This document shows, piece after piece, positions 1 to 8,137 of a DNA stretch of 64,000 nt (the first letter of the stretch is position 1; each line of letters starts with the position of its first letter). Under the pieces are notes generated by a model. That model saw only the letters and a program-made list of their open reading frames with translations. It had not been told where the DNA came from and searched no databases. This DNA is from Streptomyces sp. AC558_RSS880 (GTDB lineage: Bacteria > Actinomycetota > Actinomycetes > Streptomycetales > Streptomycetaceae): NCBI RefSeq assembly GCF_019049255.1, contig NZ_JAGMUJ010000029.1, positions 310,001 through 374,000 of the forward strand, read 5' to 3'. Both the position numbers and the translations under genes were made by a program.

Positions 1-1
1 G

Positions 2-184
2 CACGCCGCCGACGACGAACCCGGCGGGGAATCCGGGAGCGCTGCTCCCGCCGCTCCGCGGGAGATCGTCCCCGGGCAGGACGGGAAGCCCCGAAGCGGC
101 AGGACCACCGGCGTCCGCCCCACGGCGCCCCTGCGGATCGCCGAGCGGATCCGCGCCGCGTACGCCCGCGAGGCACGCTTCTGA
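2..184 (+). CDS. C-terminal fragment of an unidentified protein
   Basis: An open frame enters from the left edge and stops at the TGA at 182-184. It gives about 60 residues, the last of them reading GVRPTAPLRIAERIRAAYAR followed by EARF. The end is rich in charged helix-forming residues, and third codon positions are G/C-rich. I do not recognise the family. Because the ISL3-type transposase remnant on the other strand is cut off at this same point (about 181), the gene may end at a rearrangement junction. Only the frame and stop are seen directly; that it is a real gene is an inference. Confidence 0.35.
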   Translation, partial: HAADDEPGGESGSAAPAAPREIVPGQDGKPRSGRTTGVRPTAPLRIAERIRAAYAREARF

Positions 185-757
185 GCTGCCCGGCTTCGCG
201 CGCGGAAGCCCGCACGGCCTCGCCGTAGGCGCCGGAGCCGTCGCGGCAGACGATCTCGAGACCACGATGCTTGCGCAGCCGCCTCTCCAGGGCGTCGGCG
301 CCACGGCCCGGGAGTACGTCGATGCGTTCGCCGGTGTCGGCATCGATCAGGACGGTCGCGTAGCGGCGGCGGTGTTTGAGCGCGAAGTCCTCGACGCCGA
401 GGACGCGCGGCACCCGCACCACGGGCAAGGGCAGGCGGGCCATAAGTCGCAGGGCGGTCGAGCGGGATATCGCCGCAGCCAGGACACGGGAGAGGCGGGC
501 GCCCGCCCGGTCCGCCAACTCCTTCACACCTCACCGACCTGGTCGGCGAGGCGCCGGACCCGCACCGATACCACGACCCGCCCGCCGTCCGCCGGCACGT
601 CCGCGATCGTACGTCGGTGGATGCCGTGACCCGCCCCGTCGGCTGCCCGCACACCGGGCACCGCACCGGCTCCTCCCGTGTCCGGGCCCGCACCCGGATG
701 ACCTCACCCTCGTCCGCCACCCTCTACGACCAGCAACGCCAGTCCCGAAAACACCAC
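181..757 (-). pseudogene. ISL3-family transposase remnant (N-terminal half, frameshifted)
   Basis: Read on the minus strand, the pieces match the N-terminal half of ISL3 (IS204/IS1001/IS1165) transposases. They begin with VVFSGLALLVVEG at about 757-719, then VRCPVCGQPTGR (the Cys-x2-Cys zinc-ribbon half), then in a second frame VVVSVRVRRL, and finally PRVLGVEDFALKHRRRYATV with LIDADTGERIDVLPGR, the first DDE-domain strand including its Asp. At least two frameshifts interrupt it. The C-terminal half is missing after about 181, where the frame from the left edge ends. A dead element; family assignment is from remembered family motifs. Confidence 0.75.
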
Positions 758-892
758 ACCCACAAGCTCGTTGACATCTCGCATGCAACATCAACGACAA
801 CCGTCACCCTTCGTCCCTCGATTACGGGACAGAGCCGCTCGTTTGACAGACCGACGGTGATCAGGTGGGAGTACAGCGCAGACCCGCCGACG

Positions 893-935
893 TGAAGCAG
901 CTCCCCACGTCGACCCAGGGTGGGGAGCTGCTTCA
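893..935. terminator. Strong stem-loop with 16-bp perfect arms
   Basis: The sequence TGAAGCAGCTCCCCAC at 893-908 is repeated as its exact reverse complement at 920-935, with an 11-nt loop between. It lies between the ISL3 remnant and the convergent end of the small secreted-protein gene at 1110, and can fold on either strand, so it could act as a bidirectional terminator. Apart from this hairpin I see nothing in 758-1109. Confidence 0.6.
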
Positions 936-1109
936 TACCAGGGGGGCGGGGCCGGCCCCGAGTACGCGGCGTCCGGCGGCCGGACGCGGCTCCGGTTCGC
1001 CAGGGTTGTCGGCGGGAGTGGGTCCGGTGCCCAGCGGCCCCCGGTCCGGTCCGGCCTCCCAGCGGTCCTGGCGGGGCGGGCGGTTGAGGGGTTCGGTCAG
1101 CCAGTCGGC

Positions 1110-1484
1110 TCAGCCCCCGCAGCCACCGTACTCAAGGGAGCTCACTGCGTTGTCGTAGAGGAACAGAAGTTCCTGCTTCTCACCCGGCGGGATGGTGTAG
1201 TGGTAGCCGCGGTAGTCGGCATCGGTGTAGATGCAGACGAACCCCTCGCCGCGGTTCCACACCGAGCTGGCTCGGTCGTTCCACGCCCAGCCGATGTTGG
1301 GGATGTCCACCCGATACTGGAGCTGCAGGTTGCTCCCGGTGAGGTTGTGGCCGTCATAGAGGCAGATCTGGCCCTCTTCACAGCGGGTCACGGGTTCATC
1401 AGCCGATGCGGTTCCCGGAGCCGCCAGTACGGCGGTGGAGGCGAGGACTGCTCCTGCTAACGAGGTCTTGAATGCCAGGTTCAT
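1110..1484 (-). CDS. Secreted peptidase inhibitor I36 / beta-gamma crystallin-like protein
   Basis: A 124-aa secreted protein. Residues 1-28 form a signal peptide (MNLAFKTSLAGAVLASTA, cleavage near AxA before DEP). The mature part has the CLYDGHNLTGS and CIYTDADYRGYHY repeats typical of the beta/gamma-crystallin-like fold of actinobacterial inhibitors in peptidase-inhibitor family I36, with four cysteines. The start at 1484 is chosen because AGGGGAAAGGG lies just upstream; in-frame sequence continues upstream to 1580 but has no signal-peptide character. It is monocistronic. It probably acts outside the cell as a protease inhibitor or small structural protein. Family is recognised from pattern only. 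Confidence 0.75.
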   Translation of the reverse strand: MNLAFKTSLAGAVLASTAVLAAPGTASADEPVTRCEEGQICLYDGHNLTGSNLQLQYRVDIPNIGWAWNDRASSVWNRGEGFVCIYTDADYRGYHYTIPPGEKQELLFLYDNAVSSLEYGGCGG

Positions 1485-1828
1485 GACTACCCTTTCCCCT
1501 TGTTGCGCGTTGGTATCTGTGGAAGCGCGGTCATGGTCCCGCCTCCTACTGCCTGGGGCTTGACCCGAGATCGTGGACACCGGTTCGTGCCGCGGTGGTC
1601 AGCGTAACTGATCGTTGTTCGAAGGCGTTTCGGGCTGATCCGGCCGATGCGGGAGTGCCTCCTCCTGGTGTCCTGGCGGGTGGCCCATCGGAAGGGGCCG
1701 CTCGGGCGTCTGGCCAGTGTTCCCTTCCCTGAAGCGTCTCGCGTGTCATGGTTGCGCCACTGACTTCGGCTCGCCAGGTTCGGCGAAGTCCCTGATGGGC
1801 CTGGGGCGGTGGCTGTATCCCGTGGTGT
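1485..1828. other. Intergenic stretch without recognisable gene
   Basis: No frame here combines a plausible start, ribosome site and recognisable protein. It must contain the promoter of the I36-type gene (minus strand), but I cannot pick a convincing -35/-10 pair. The right edge abuts the IS630 remnant. Confidence 0.4.
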
Positions 1829-1998
1829 GTGAGATATGCGGATGGGGGCGGGCCGACTGTCGCGGGACGTCGGCGCCGTGAGTCGGTGCGGATGCAGGCG
1901 GCTGAGTCGTTCGAGCAGAAGATCAAGCCGTTGGAGGGCACGGCGCCTGTGGGGGAGCCGGAAGTCGGCCTATCAGTGGCGCCAGTTGCGACGGGACG
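1829..1998 (+). pseudogene. IS630-family transposase N-terminal remnant
   Basis: The frame at 1829 reads MRYADGGGPTVAGRRRRESV then RMQAAESFEQKIKPLE, and after a frameshift continues SRKSAYQWRQLRRD. This is the start and helix-turn-helix of the Streptomyces IS630-type transposase (usually MRYADGGGLT... with VARRFRVS...ANRWRR). The element stops at about 1998 with no catalytic DDE part. The join to the next fragment looks like a deletion scar. Confidence 0.7.
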
Positions 1999-2293
1999 AA
2001 CGTGGCCAACAGCCCCACCGCGATCCCGGCGAGCAGCGTGCGCGCGACCGTCATGACACCGCCCGAAAACCACGGTGCGATCGGCGGCCCGGTGGCGGTC
2101 GTGCTCTGCGTCGGGTCGGTCGCGCTCAACTTCGTCGGCGTGATGCCGCTCAACGCGACAGCCACCGACTCGCTCGTCGCGGTGGGTCGCCGCGAACTCC
2201 CTGGCCGGGGTGCGGCTCTACATCCTGATGGGTGACGCGGCGCTCGTCGCGGCCGCGGTGCTCGCGACGGTGCTGGTGCGCAGGCGCGGGTGA
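1999..2293 (+). pseudogene. Broken membrane-protein gene, 3' fragment
   Basis: High third-position GC supports coding on the plus strand. One frame gives GPVAVVLCVGSVALNFVGVM (membrane segment) up to about 2190, then a frameshift leads to NSLAGVRLYILMGDAALVAA and AVLATVLVRRRG, with a stop at 2291-2293. Two hydrophobic segments and a basic tail suggest the C-terminal end of a multi-pass membrane protein, perhaps a transporter, but I cannot name the family. It lacks its 5' part, which is replaced by IS630 debris. The opposite strand also offers a hydrophobic frame, so the strand is not certain. Confidence 0.4.
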
Positions 2294-2294
2294 G

Positions 2295-2933
2295 TCACGT
2301 GTCCAGCCGGGCGGCGATCCCGTCGAGGACCATGCCGAGGAGCCGTTCGAACCGCCGGTCGCCGTCGTCGTGGAGGTGCCCGGCCTCCTTGACCAGTGAC
2401 GCACCTTCGCCGAGCCAGGCGTCGCGCTGGTCGATCGAGTAGCGCGACGGATCGGTCCCGGCGGCCTGGCGCCTCTCCTGCTCCTCAATGACGAAGCCGA
2501 CGACGAACGCGGTGACCAGGTCGATGGCGTCGTCCGCGTCGGCGGGCTTCCAGCCGGACGCGGTCCAGCGTTCGAACAACGGCTCCTTCATGCGGACCAC
2601 GTCCGGGTCGGTGATCCGGGTGCCGCTGAAGATGCGGGCCCCGTCGCGGTGGAGCAGGTACTCCGAGCGCAGCACGCGGGAGTAGGCGGCGAGGTCGTCG
2701 CGCCACCCGTCGCCCGGCGGGACCGCGGCGAGGGCGCCGGCCACGCGGCGCATGACCTCGGTGGCCATTTCGTCGAGCAGCTCCTGCTTGTTGCGCACGT
2801 GCCAGTAGAGGGCGGAGGCGCGGACGTCCAGCCGGGAGGCGAGCGCGCGGACGGTGAGGGCGTCCATGCCCTGGTCGTCGAGGAGTTCGAGCGCCGCCGT
2901 GACGATCTGCTCCCGGGTGATGCCCTTGGTCAT
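2295..2933 (-). CDS. TetR-family transcriptional repressor
   Basis: A 212-aa regulator. Residues 5-55 are the TetR helix-turn-helix (TREQIVTAALELLDDQG, then LTVRALASRLDVRASALYWH, then VRNKQELLDEMA), the form typical of TetR-proper and VarR-type proteins; the rest matches the TetR_C ligand domain. I prefer ATG at 2933 with AAGGTG eight bases upstream over GTG at 2942, which has no ribosome site. It is divergent from the quinone-oxidoreductase pseudogene and the FAD monooxygenases. Two copies of TKAACnnnGTTMA sit in the shared 67-bp gap. Inference: it represses itself and the divergent redox genes and is released by a small aromatic or quinone ligand. Confidence 0.9.
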   Translation of the reverse strand: MTKGITREQIVTAALELLDDQGMDALTVRALASRLDVRASALYWHVRNKQELLDEMATEVMRRVAGALAAVPPGDGWRDDLAAYSRVLRSEYLLHRDGARIFSGTRITDPDVVRMKEPLFERWTASGWKPADADDAIDLVTAFVVGFVIEEQERRQAAGTDPSRYSIDQRDAWLGEGASLVKEAGHLHDDGDRRFERLLGMVLDGIAARLDT

Positions 2934-2943
2934 GATTGACACC

Positions 2944-2988
2944 TTAACAGTGTTCAGGCATGCTGGCTACGGCGCTGAACTTAGTTAA
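2944..2988. promoter_or_regulatory. Paired TetR operator candidates
   Basis: Two 13-bp pseudo-palindromes, TTAACAGTGTTCA at 2944-2956 and TGAACTTAGTTAA at 2976-2988, fit TKAACnnnGTTMA. Their centres are 32 bp (about three helical turns) apart, and together they form one larger imperfect inverted repeat. The first overlaps the ribosome site of the TetR gene, the second that of the divergent gene. This is the expected arrangement for a TetR autorepressor; binding itself is inferred. Confidence 0.65.
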
Positions 2989-3000
2989 GGAGAGCCCGTG

Positions 3001-3927
3001 ATGAGTGCTGCAGTCGTCACCGCCCCCGATGCGTCGCCCGTCTGCGCCGACTTGCCCGAGCCGACGGTTCCGCCCGGTTCCGGGCCCCTGCACCTCGTCG
3101 GAGCCGGCCTGGACAACCACGTGCGCGGGCCGACCACCTGGCGGCACTACGGCCGTGGCCGGCTGAGGTATCCGCCGGTACGGGCGACTGGTCTGCACCG
3201 GGTGCGCGCGTCCGCCCTTCGGGACGATGGCCGAGCGGCTGGTCGCTCCCTTCCAGGCGGAGGTCCGGCGGGGGGCGGATCCACTCGCGATCGCCGCGGG
3301 CATGAACCCCGGCCCGTCGGGCTGGATGGTTCTCACCGCGCGACGCAAGGAAGTGGGGGCGTTGGGCACCGTGCTGGTGCTGGGCGCCACGGGATGTCGG
3401 GCAGCCTCGCCGTGCAGGGGGCGCCGGCGTTCGGGGAGGAGCGGGTCATCGCGGCCGGGCGCGATCCGGAGGAGCTGGAGCGGCTGCGCGGCGCGGGAGC
3501 GACGACCGTGTCGCCGGCCCAGGAGGGGCCCGACGGTCTGGAGCAGGCTCTGGCCGATGCGGTGTCCGAGACATCGCCCGGTCTCGTGCCGGACTGCCTG
3601 TGGGGGCCCGTCACCGAGGCCGCCTTCGCCGCGCTGGGCCGCAGCGGCGAGGACACCGAGGCGAATACGGCCTACGTGTGGATCGGCTCGCTCGCGGGCC
3701 TGGAGGCGTCGCTGCCCGCGGACCTGCTGCGCGGCCGGTGAATCCGGATCACCGGGAGCGGCGTCGGACCGCGGTCAGCCGGGGAGACGCTCGCCGAGGC
3801 GCCCGAAGTCATGGCCCGCTTCGCCGTCGGGCCCCTGCAACTGCCCTGGACCGCGTTCCCGCTGAGCCGGGTCGGTGAGGCATGGGCACACACCGGCCGC
3901 AGCCGCGCCGTCGTCGTGCCGGATTGA
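3001..3927 (+). pseudogene. Quinone oxidoreductase (MDR family) pseudogene
   Basis: Several frames together spell a zinc-free medium-chain dehydrogenase/quinone oxidoreductase. The pieces are MSAAVVTAPDASPVCADLPE (start at 3001 after AAGGAG), RPPFGTMAERLVAPFQAEV, GALGTVLVLGATG followed in another frame by MSGSLAVQGAPAFGEERVIA (the cofactor-binding fold), and LAEAPEVMARFAVGPLQLPW up to a stop at 3925-3927. At least three frameshifts separate them, so no full enzyme can be made. The order of the pieces is intact, so decay is recent or sequencing errors contribute. It is the first gene of the rightward unit controlled from the TetR operators. Confidence 0.75.
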
Positions 3928-3967
3928 GCCATCCATTCATCAGAACGTGATCGGAGAAAGGAAAGCC

Positions 3968-5185
3968 ATGCAGAAGAGGGCATTAGTGGTGGGGCTCGGG
4001 ATAGCGGGGATGTCCGCGGCCATCGGGCTGCGCCGGGCCGGTTGGACGCCTGTGATCGTCGAACGGGCACCCGAGCGACGTACCGGGGGCTACTTCATCT
4101 TCATGTTCCCGGAGGGTGTGCGGGCCGCGGCCGACCTGGGGATCGCCGACCACCTGCACACCCGCAACCCGGAATGGCGACCGGGCGGGAACTCGTGGTC
4201 GGTGGATCGCCGGGGCAGGCGGAAGCCGGCTCTGGGACTGCTGGACGCGCCCAGCGGGCTGGCAGCGGTGCTGCGCAGCGACATCGAGGCCGCGTTGTGG
4301 CAGGGCATCACCGGCGACGGGACCGAGGACGCGGTCGAGGTACGGTTCGCGACCACTCCGGTCGAGATCACCGAGGGCGCCGGCGGGGTGCGGGTCCTGC
4401 TCGAGGACGCCGGCACCGGGAAGCAGTACCGCGAGGACTTCGATCTCGTGGTCGGCGCCGACGGGATGCGCTCGAGCGTGCGCCGGATGGTGTTCGGTCC
4501 GGACGAGGACTACCTGGCGAACTGGAAGGCGATGATCTGCGCGTTCCAGATGAAGGAGCAGGTGCCTTCCTACGAGGCGAGCGACAGCATCATCGTCTCG
4601 CGCCCCAAGCGTGCGATGTGGGTGTTCGGACTCGCCGACCACGCGCCCTGCGCGTGGCTGACCTACCGCACCGAGGACATCCCGGACCGGTTCGCCGGGT
4701 CGTCGATCGAGCAGGTGCGCGCGGCCTTCTCCGGGATGGACGACGACCCCGTGGTGCGCCACGTCCTGGACTCCCTGGAGCAGGCCCCTGACCACGTCTT
4801 CGACTCGATCCACCAGGTGAAGATGGACCGGTGGAGTACGGGGCGGGTCGTGCTGGTGGGGGACGCGGCCTGGTGCATGAACACCTACTCGGCCATGGGC
4901 TCCTCGTCCTCGCTGCGCGGCGGCGCCGCACTGGGCGCGGCCCTGCAGGAGCACCCCGGCGACCTCGCCGCCGCCCTGGACGCCTGGGAGGCCGGCCTGC
5001 GTCCCTACATCACCAGCCAGCGGCGCTCCGCACGGATCAAGCAACAGCGGTTCGTACCGTCCAGCCGCCCGGTCCAGGTGCTGGTTTCGGGCGTTCTCGA
5101 TCTGGTCCGCAGGGTCGTCCACCGCCGGCTGGCGGCGGAGTTCACCGCGGCGGCGGCCGCTGTCCCGTCCGGCACGGCGCGGTGA
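3968..5185 (+). CDS. FAD-dependent monooxygenase (copy 1)
   Basis: A 405-aa flavoprotein hydroxylase of the UbiH/PHBH-like group. The FAD-binding GxGxxG is at residues 9-14 (GLGIAG) with VIVERAPERR closing the Rossmann strand; the DG motif is at about 160-166 (VVGADG) and the GD motif at about 294-298 (LVGDAAWCMN). Start ATG 3968 has GAAAGGA upstream. It probably inserts one oxygen atom into an aromatic or polyketide-like substrate using NAD(P)H; the substrate is unknown. The next gene, five bases on, is a close paralogue. Downstream of the TetR operators, it may serve detoxification of a compound sensed by that repressor. Confidence 0.9.
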   Translation: MQKRALVVGLGIAGMSAAIGLRRAGWTPVIVERAPERRTGGYFIFMFPEGVRAAADLGIADHLHTRNPEWRPGGNSWSVDRRGRRKPALGLLDAPSGLAAVLRSDIEAALWQGITGDGTEDAVEVRFATTPVEITEGAGGVRVLLEDAGTGKQYREDFDLVVGADGMRSSVRRMVFGPDEDYLANWKAMICAFQMKEQVPSYEASDSIIVSRPKRAMWVFGLADHAPCAWLTYRTEDIPDRFAGSSIEQVRAAFSGMDDDPVVRHVLDSLEQAPDHVFDSIHQVKMDRWSTGRVVLVGDAAWCMNTYSAMGSSSSLRGGAALGAALQEHPGDLAAALDAWEAGLRPYITSQRRSARIKQQRFVPSSRPVQVLVSGVLDLVRRVVHRRLAAEFTAAAAAVPSGTAR

Positions 5186-5190
5186 CGGCC

Positions 5191-6387
5191 ATGCGGAAGA
5201 GGGCGTTGGTGGTGGGGCTCGGGATCGCGGGGATGTCCGCGGCGATCGGGCTGCGCCGGGCCGGTTGGACGCCGGTGATCGTCGAACGGGCGCCCGAGCG
5301 GCGCACCGGGGGCTACTTCGTCGGGCTGTTCCCGGAGGGCCGGCAGGCCGCGGTCGACCTGGGCATCGCCGACCACCTGCACACCCGCAACCCGGAACGG
5401 GCGGCCGGCACGAATGCGTGGTCGGTGGATCGCCGGGGCAGGCGCAGGCCGGCTCTGGGATTCCTGGACCAGCCCGGAGGGCCGGCAGCGGTGCTGCGCG
5501 GCGACATCGAGGCCGCGCTGTGGCAGAGCATCACGGGTGTCGAGGTGCGGTTCGCGACCACTCCGGTCGAGATCACCGAGGGTCCTGCCGAGGTGCGGGT
5601 CCTGCTCGAGAACGCCGGCACCGGGAAGCAGTACCGCGAGAGCTTCGACCTGGTGGTCGGCGCGGACGGGATGCGCTCGAGCGTGCGCCGGATCGCGTTC
5701 GGTCCGCACGAGGACCACCTGACCACGTGGAACGCGATGATCTGCGCCTTCCAGCTGAAGGAGCAGGTGCCCACGTACGAGGCGAGCGACAGCATCATCA
5801 TCGCGCGCGCCAAGCGGGCGGTGTGGGTGTTCGGGCTCGCCGACCACGCGCCCACCGCGCTGCTGACCTACCGGACGAGGGACATCCAGGAGCAGTTCAG
5901 CGGGTCGCGGGTCGAGCGGCTGCGCGCGGTCTTCTCCGGGATGGACGACCCCGTGGTGCGCCACGTCCTGGACTCCCTGGAAGAGGCCCCTGACCACCTG
6001 TTCGACTCGGTGCACCAGGTGCGGATGCCGCGGTGGAGCACGGGGCGGGTCGTGCTGGTGGGGGACGCGGCCTGGTGCATGAACCTCTACTCGGGCATGG
6101 GCTCCTCGTCCTCGCTGCGCGGCGGCGCCGCACTGGGCGCGGCCCTGCAGGAGCACCCCGACGACCTCGCCGCCGCCCTGGACGCCTGGGAGGCCGGGCT
6201 GCGTCCGTTCATCACCAAGCACCAGCGCACCGCGCGGCTCAAGCAGCAGATGTTCGTCCCGTCCAGCCGTCGGGCCGAGGCGCTGCGCTCGGTCCTCGTC
6301 GGTCTGGCCCGCAGGATCCGCGGCCGCCAACCGGCGACGGAGGCGGGCGGGCCGCAGGCCATGGCGCGGTCCGGCACGTCGCGGTGA
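5191..6387 (+). CDS. FAD-dependent monooxygenase (copy 2)
   Basis: A 398-aa paralogue of the preceding enzyme with the same GLGIAG, VVGADG and LVGDAAWCMN motifs and long stretches identical in protein and even in DNA. It is shorter because a segment around residue 115 (GDGTEDA in copy 1) is missing. ATG 5191 is used here; GTG 5182 is in frame and overlaps the upstream stop as GTGA, so coupled translation from there (401 aa) is equally possible. Tandem duplication is evident. Differences cluster in the substrate side (for example FVGLFPEGRQ against FIFMFPEGVR), which suggests altered specificity rather than simple dosage. Confidence 0.9.
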   Translation: MRKRALVVGLGIAGMSAAIGLRRAGWTPVIVERAPERRTGGYFVGLFPEGRQAAVDLGIADHLHTRNPERAAGTNAWSVDRRGRRRPALGFLDQPGGPAAVLRGDIEAALWQSITGVEVRFATTPVEITEGPAEVRVLLENAGTGKQYRESFDLVVGADGMRSSVRRIAFGPHEDHLTTWNAMICAFQLKEQVPTYEASDSIIIARAKRAVWVFGLADHAPTALLTYRTRDIQEQFSGSRVERLRAVFSGMDDPVVRHVLDSLEEAPDHLFDSVHQVRMPRWSTGRVVLVGDAAWCMNLYSGMGSSSSLRGGAALGAALQEHPDDLAAALDAWEAGLRPFITKHQRTARLKQQMFVPSSRRAEALRSVLVGLARRIRGRQPATEAGGPQAMARSGTSR

Positions 6388-6450
6388 CGACGGTGTCCGC
6401 GTCGACGAGGGACGATCCGTGTCGCCGGAGCCTGGTGCGCTGCGGGCATC

Positions 6451-6960
6451 GTGGTGGCCGGGGGGCTCGCGCCCCTGCTCGTGACGGATTCGGCCCTGCC
6501 GATGATGCTGGGGATGCTCGGTCTGATCCTCTTCCTGCTCGTGCACGACAGCATGACCTACGGCTGGCGCGGTGCCCCGGGGTTCTTCGCCGGCGCGTAC
6601 CCGGTGGCGTTCGCGTTCGAGGCGCCGGCCCCACGATGGGCCCCGTCCGGAGATCCTCGGCGTCCGGCCCACGGTGCCGCCCTGGCCGTCGCGCTCGGCG
6701 GTGCCTGCCTGGCCGGCGTCGGCCTGCCGCGGGCCGGGCCGGGCGTGTTCGGTCCGGTGGCCTTGGACCCGACCGTCTCCCGTCTCATCGGCACACTCGC
6801 CGGCCCGCAGAAATCGGACCAGCACAACGAGGAGACATCCGTATTGGCGTCAACAGCCATGGTCTCGCACCTCAGGCCTGCTCGCCCTTATTTCCTGTCC
6901 TCCCGGTCATTTCCCCGAGGAAAGAGGGCATTTCCTGGGGCAATGCGTATCGAGAAGTGA
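6451..6960 (+). CDS. Putative small membrane protein, start and end doubtful
   Basis: The frame gives hydrophobic segments MLGMLGLILFLLVHDSMTYG and GAALAVALGGACLAGVGLP with G/C-rich third positions up to about 6830. Beyond that the base composition drops and the last 40 or so residues do not look coding. The coding signal already starts near 6412 (TIRVAGAWCAAGIVVAGG) just after the monooxygenase stop, but that frame has no start codon until GTG 6451. A GTG at 6393 in another frame could be the original start, which would imply a frameshift. I do not recognise the family. It is either a truncated or damaged third gene of the monooxygenase operon. Confidence 0.35.
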   Translation: MVAGGLAPLLVTDSALPMMLGMLGLILFLLVHDSMTYGWRGAPGFFAGAYPVAFAFEAPAPRWAPSGDPRRPAHGAALAVALGGACLAGVGLPRAGPGVFGPVALDPTVSRLIGTLAGPQKSDQHNEETSVLASTAMVSHLRPARPYFLSSRSFPRGKRAFPGAMRIEK

Positions 6961-7124
6961 AAAAAACAGGCCAAGCGTAGGTCGCCGGGTGGCATCATTT
7001 TCACGCGGCGTGCACCGGTCGGCCGCATCGGGCCCCGACGCGCCAAATGCCGGGGCCATTACAGGCCGCCGGCGGCTCCGGCGCGACCTCAGCACAACCC
7101 CAATGCCATTGCGGAAAACCGCCG

Positions 7125-7154
7125 TTGACAATCACAGGGCCATGCTTTTAGCGT
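7125..7154 (+). promoter_or_regulatory. Promoter upstream of the crystallin-like secreted protein gene
   Basis: TTGACA at 7125-7130 is followed after 18 bp by TAGCGT at 7149-7154, a good match to the Streptomyces HrdB-type promoter. It predicts a start near 7161 and a 5' leader of about 90 nt before the ATG at 7254. The surrounding stretch (6961-7253) is more AT-rich than average and holds nothing else recognisable. Confidence 0.55.
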
Positions 7155-7253
7155 GAAAATCGCATACCGGCAGGCGAAACGCCCGTCAATTTTGTTGCGC
7201 CACGACAAGCTCTCGCCGGACGGCCGGTACCCCCCAAAAAAAGGAGTCAGAGG

Positions 7254-7622
7254 ATGCTGTCCAGGAAACTGCGTCTCGCCCTTCCAGTAGCCGCGGCCGC
7301 CGTCATGGCCGTCGTCATACCGGCCGGAACAGCACACGCCATCGACAAGGTTGACTGCGGCCCGTCCGACTATCTGCGAGCCGATGTGCACGGCCAGGAC
7401 TACATCGGCTCTTTCAACTTGAGTTTCTGCTTCGCCAACAAGGGCACCTACAACTTCGCAGCGAGCGGGCCGGGCACCGCCGTGTGGGTCGACAAGATCT
7501 CCACCGGAAACAACAGGGTCAAGTACCACGACGTGAACGGGACAACCGTCACCTACCCCAAGCACTACATCATCACCTTCCCCAACAGGCCGCCCCACGT
7601 CGACTGGATCGAAATCCTGTAA
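7254..7622 (+). CDS. Secreted SKLP-like beta/gamma-crystallin protein
   Basis: A 122-aa protein with an N-terminal signal peptide (MLSRKLRLALPVAAAAVMAV, cleavage after AHA at about residue 28) and a mature part of about 94 residues with two cysteines. The motifs VDKISTGNN and the end NRPPHVDWIEIL resemble the small Streptomyces killer-toxin-like protein (SKLP) family with a single-domain crystallin fold. AAAGGAG lies in front of the ATG, so the start is secure. Monocistronic with its own promoter at 7125. Family assignment is from remembered sequence character; toxin activity is not implied. Confidence 0.7.
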   Translation: MLSRKLRLALPVAAAAVMAVVIPAGTAHAIDKVDCGPSDYLRADVHGQDYIGSFNLSFCFANKGTYNFAASGPGTAVWVDKISTGNNRVKYHDVNGTTVTYPKHYIITFPNRPPHVDWIEIL

Positions 7623-7808
7623 CGGAGTGGCGTGCCGCTGCCGGCTTCGCTCACCCCGCTACCCGGCAGCGGTACCCGTTCAGTGTGAAGTCGTGCGACA
7701 CCGGGCCGCCTTGGCCTCGCGCCTTCGCGAGTGTGCCTTCACGGAACACGCGCGCCGTCGATGGGCGCTGAAGAACCCCTGATTGTCGGAAAGGGCGAGG
7801 AACGTCCT

Positions 7809-7837
7809 CCTGTCCATGCCCAGTCGGCATGGACAGG
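7809..7837. terminator. Hairpin with 12-bp perfect arms
   Basis: CCTGTCCATGCC at 7809-7820 pairs with GGCATGGACAGG at 7826-7837 across a 5-nt loop. It lies 187 bp after the SKLP-like gene and could be its terminator or part of mobile-element debris. I see no gene in 7623-8011. Confidence 0.45.
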
Positions 7838-8011
7838 GGTGCTCGCATCGGCATCACCGGCCGGACCGATCCACTGGTCGGATCACCGAAGAACGTCCGA
7901 CGTACCGACCGGACGGAGCGCCGCGTGGACAAGTCGCCCCTCACTGTGCCGAACCCCGTTGCCGTCACCGGATGCGCGACCGCAGACCGTCGACACCACG
8001 AAGGAGACAGG

Positions 8012-8137
8012 ATGCGCACCGGACTTGTAGGCGGCCGCCTGGTGTTGGTCGTCGGCGTCAGCCACCAGGCCGTCGTCGAAGGCCAGTACGGCTACTCCAT
8101 GTCGCGTCGTCGGGCGGGCGGGTGCAGAGGCCGGTGA
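8012..8137 (+). CDS. Possible truncated small ORF
   Basis: ATG 8012 has an excellent ribosome site (AAGGAGACAG) and opens a 41-codon frame beginning MRTGLVGGRLVLVVGVSHQA. The second half (SMSRRRAGGCRGR) looks non-coding and overlaps the start of the IS256 remnant. The strong start followed by an unconvincing tail suggests a gene whose remainder was replaced by the transposon. No function can be given. Confidence 0.3.
   Translation: MRTGLVGGRLVLVVGVSHQAVVEGQYGYSMSRRRAGGCRGR

Noticed and set aside
1999..2165. Minus-strand hydrophobic frame starting MTVARTLLAGIAVGLLATFV as a real gene
   Set aside because: It has only a weak ribosome site and runs into IS630 debris, while the plus-strand reading continues through two membrane segments to a natural stop; kept only as a doubt in the feature entry.
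2295..6960. TetR, oxidoreductase and monooxygenases as part of an antibiotic gene cluster
   Set aside because: No polyketide, peptide, terpene or other scaffold enzyme is nearby, and the surroundings are transposon debris; dxs at 40 kb is a primary-metabolism gene.
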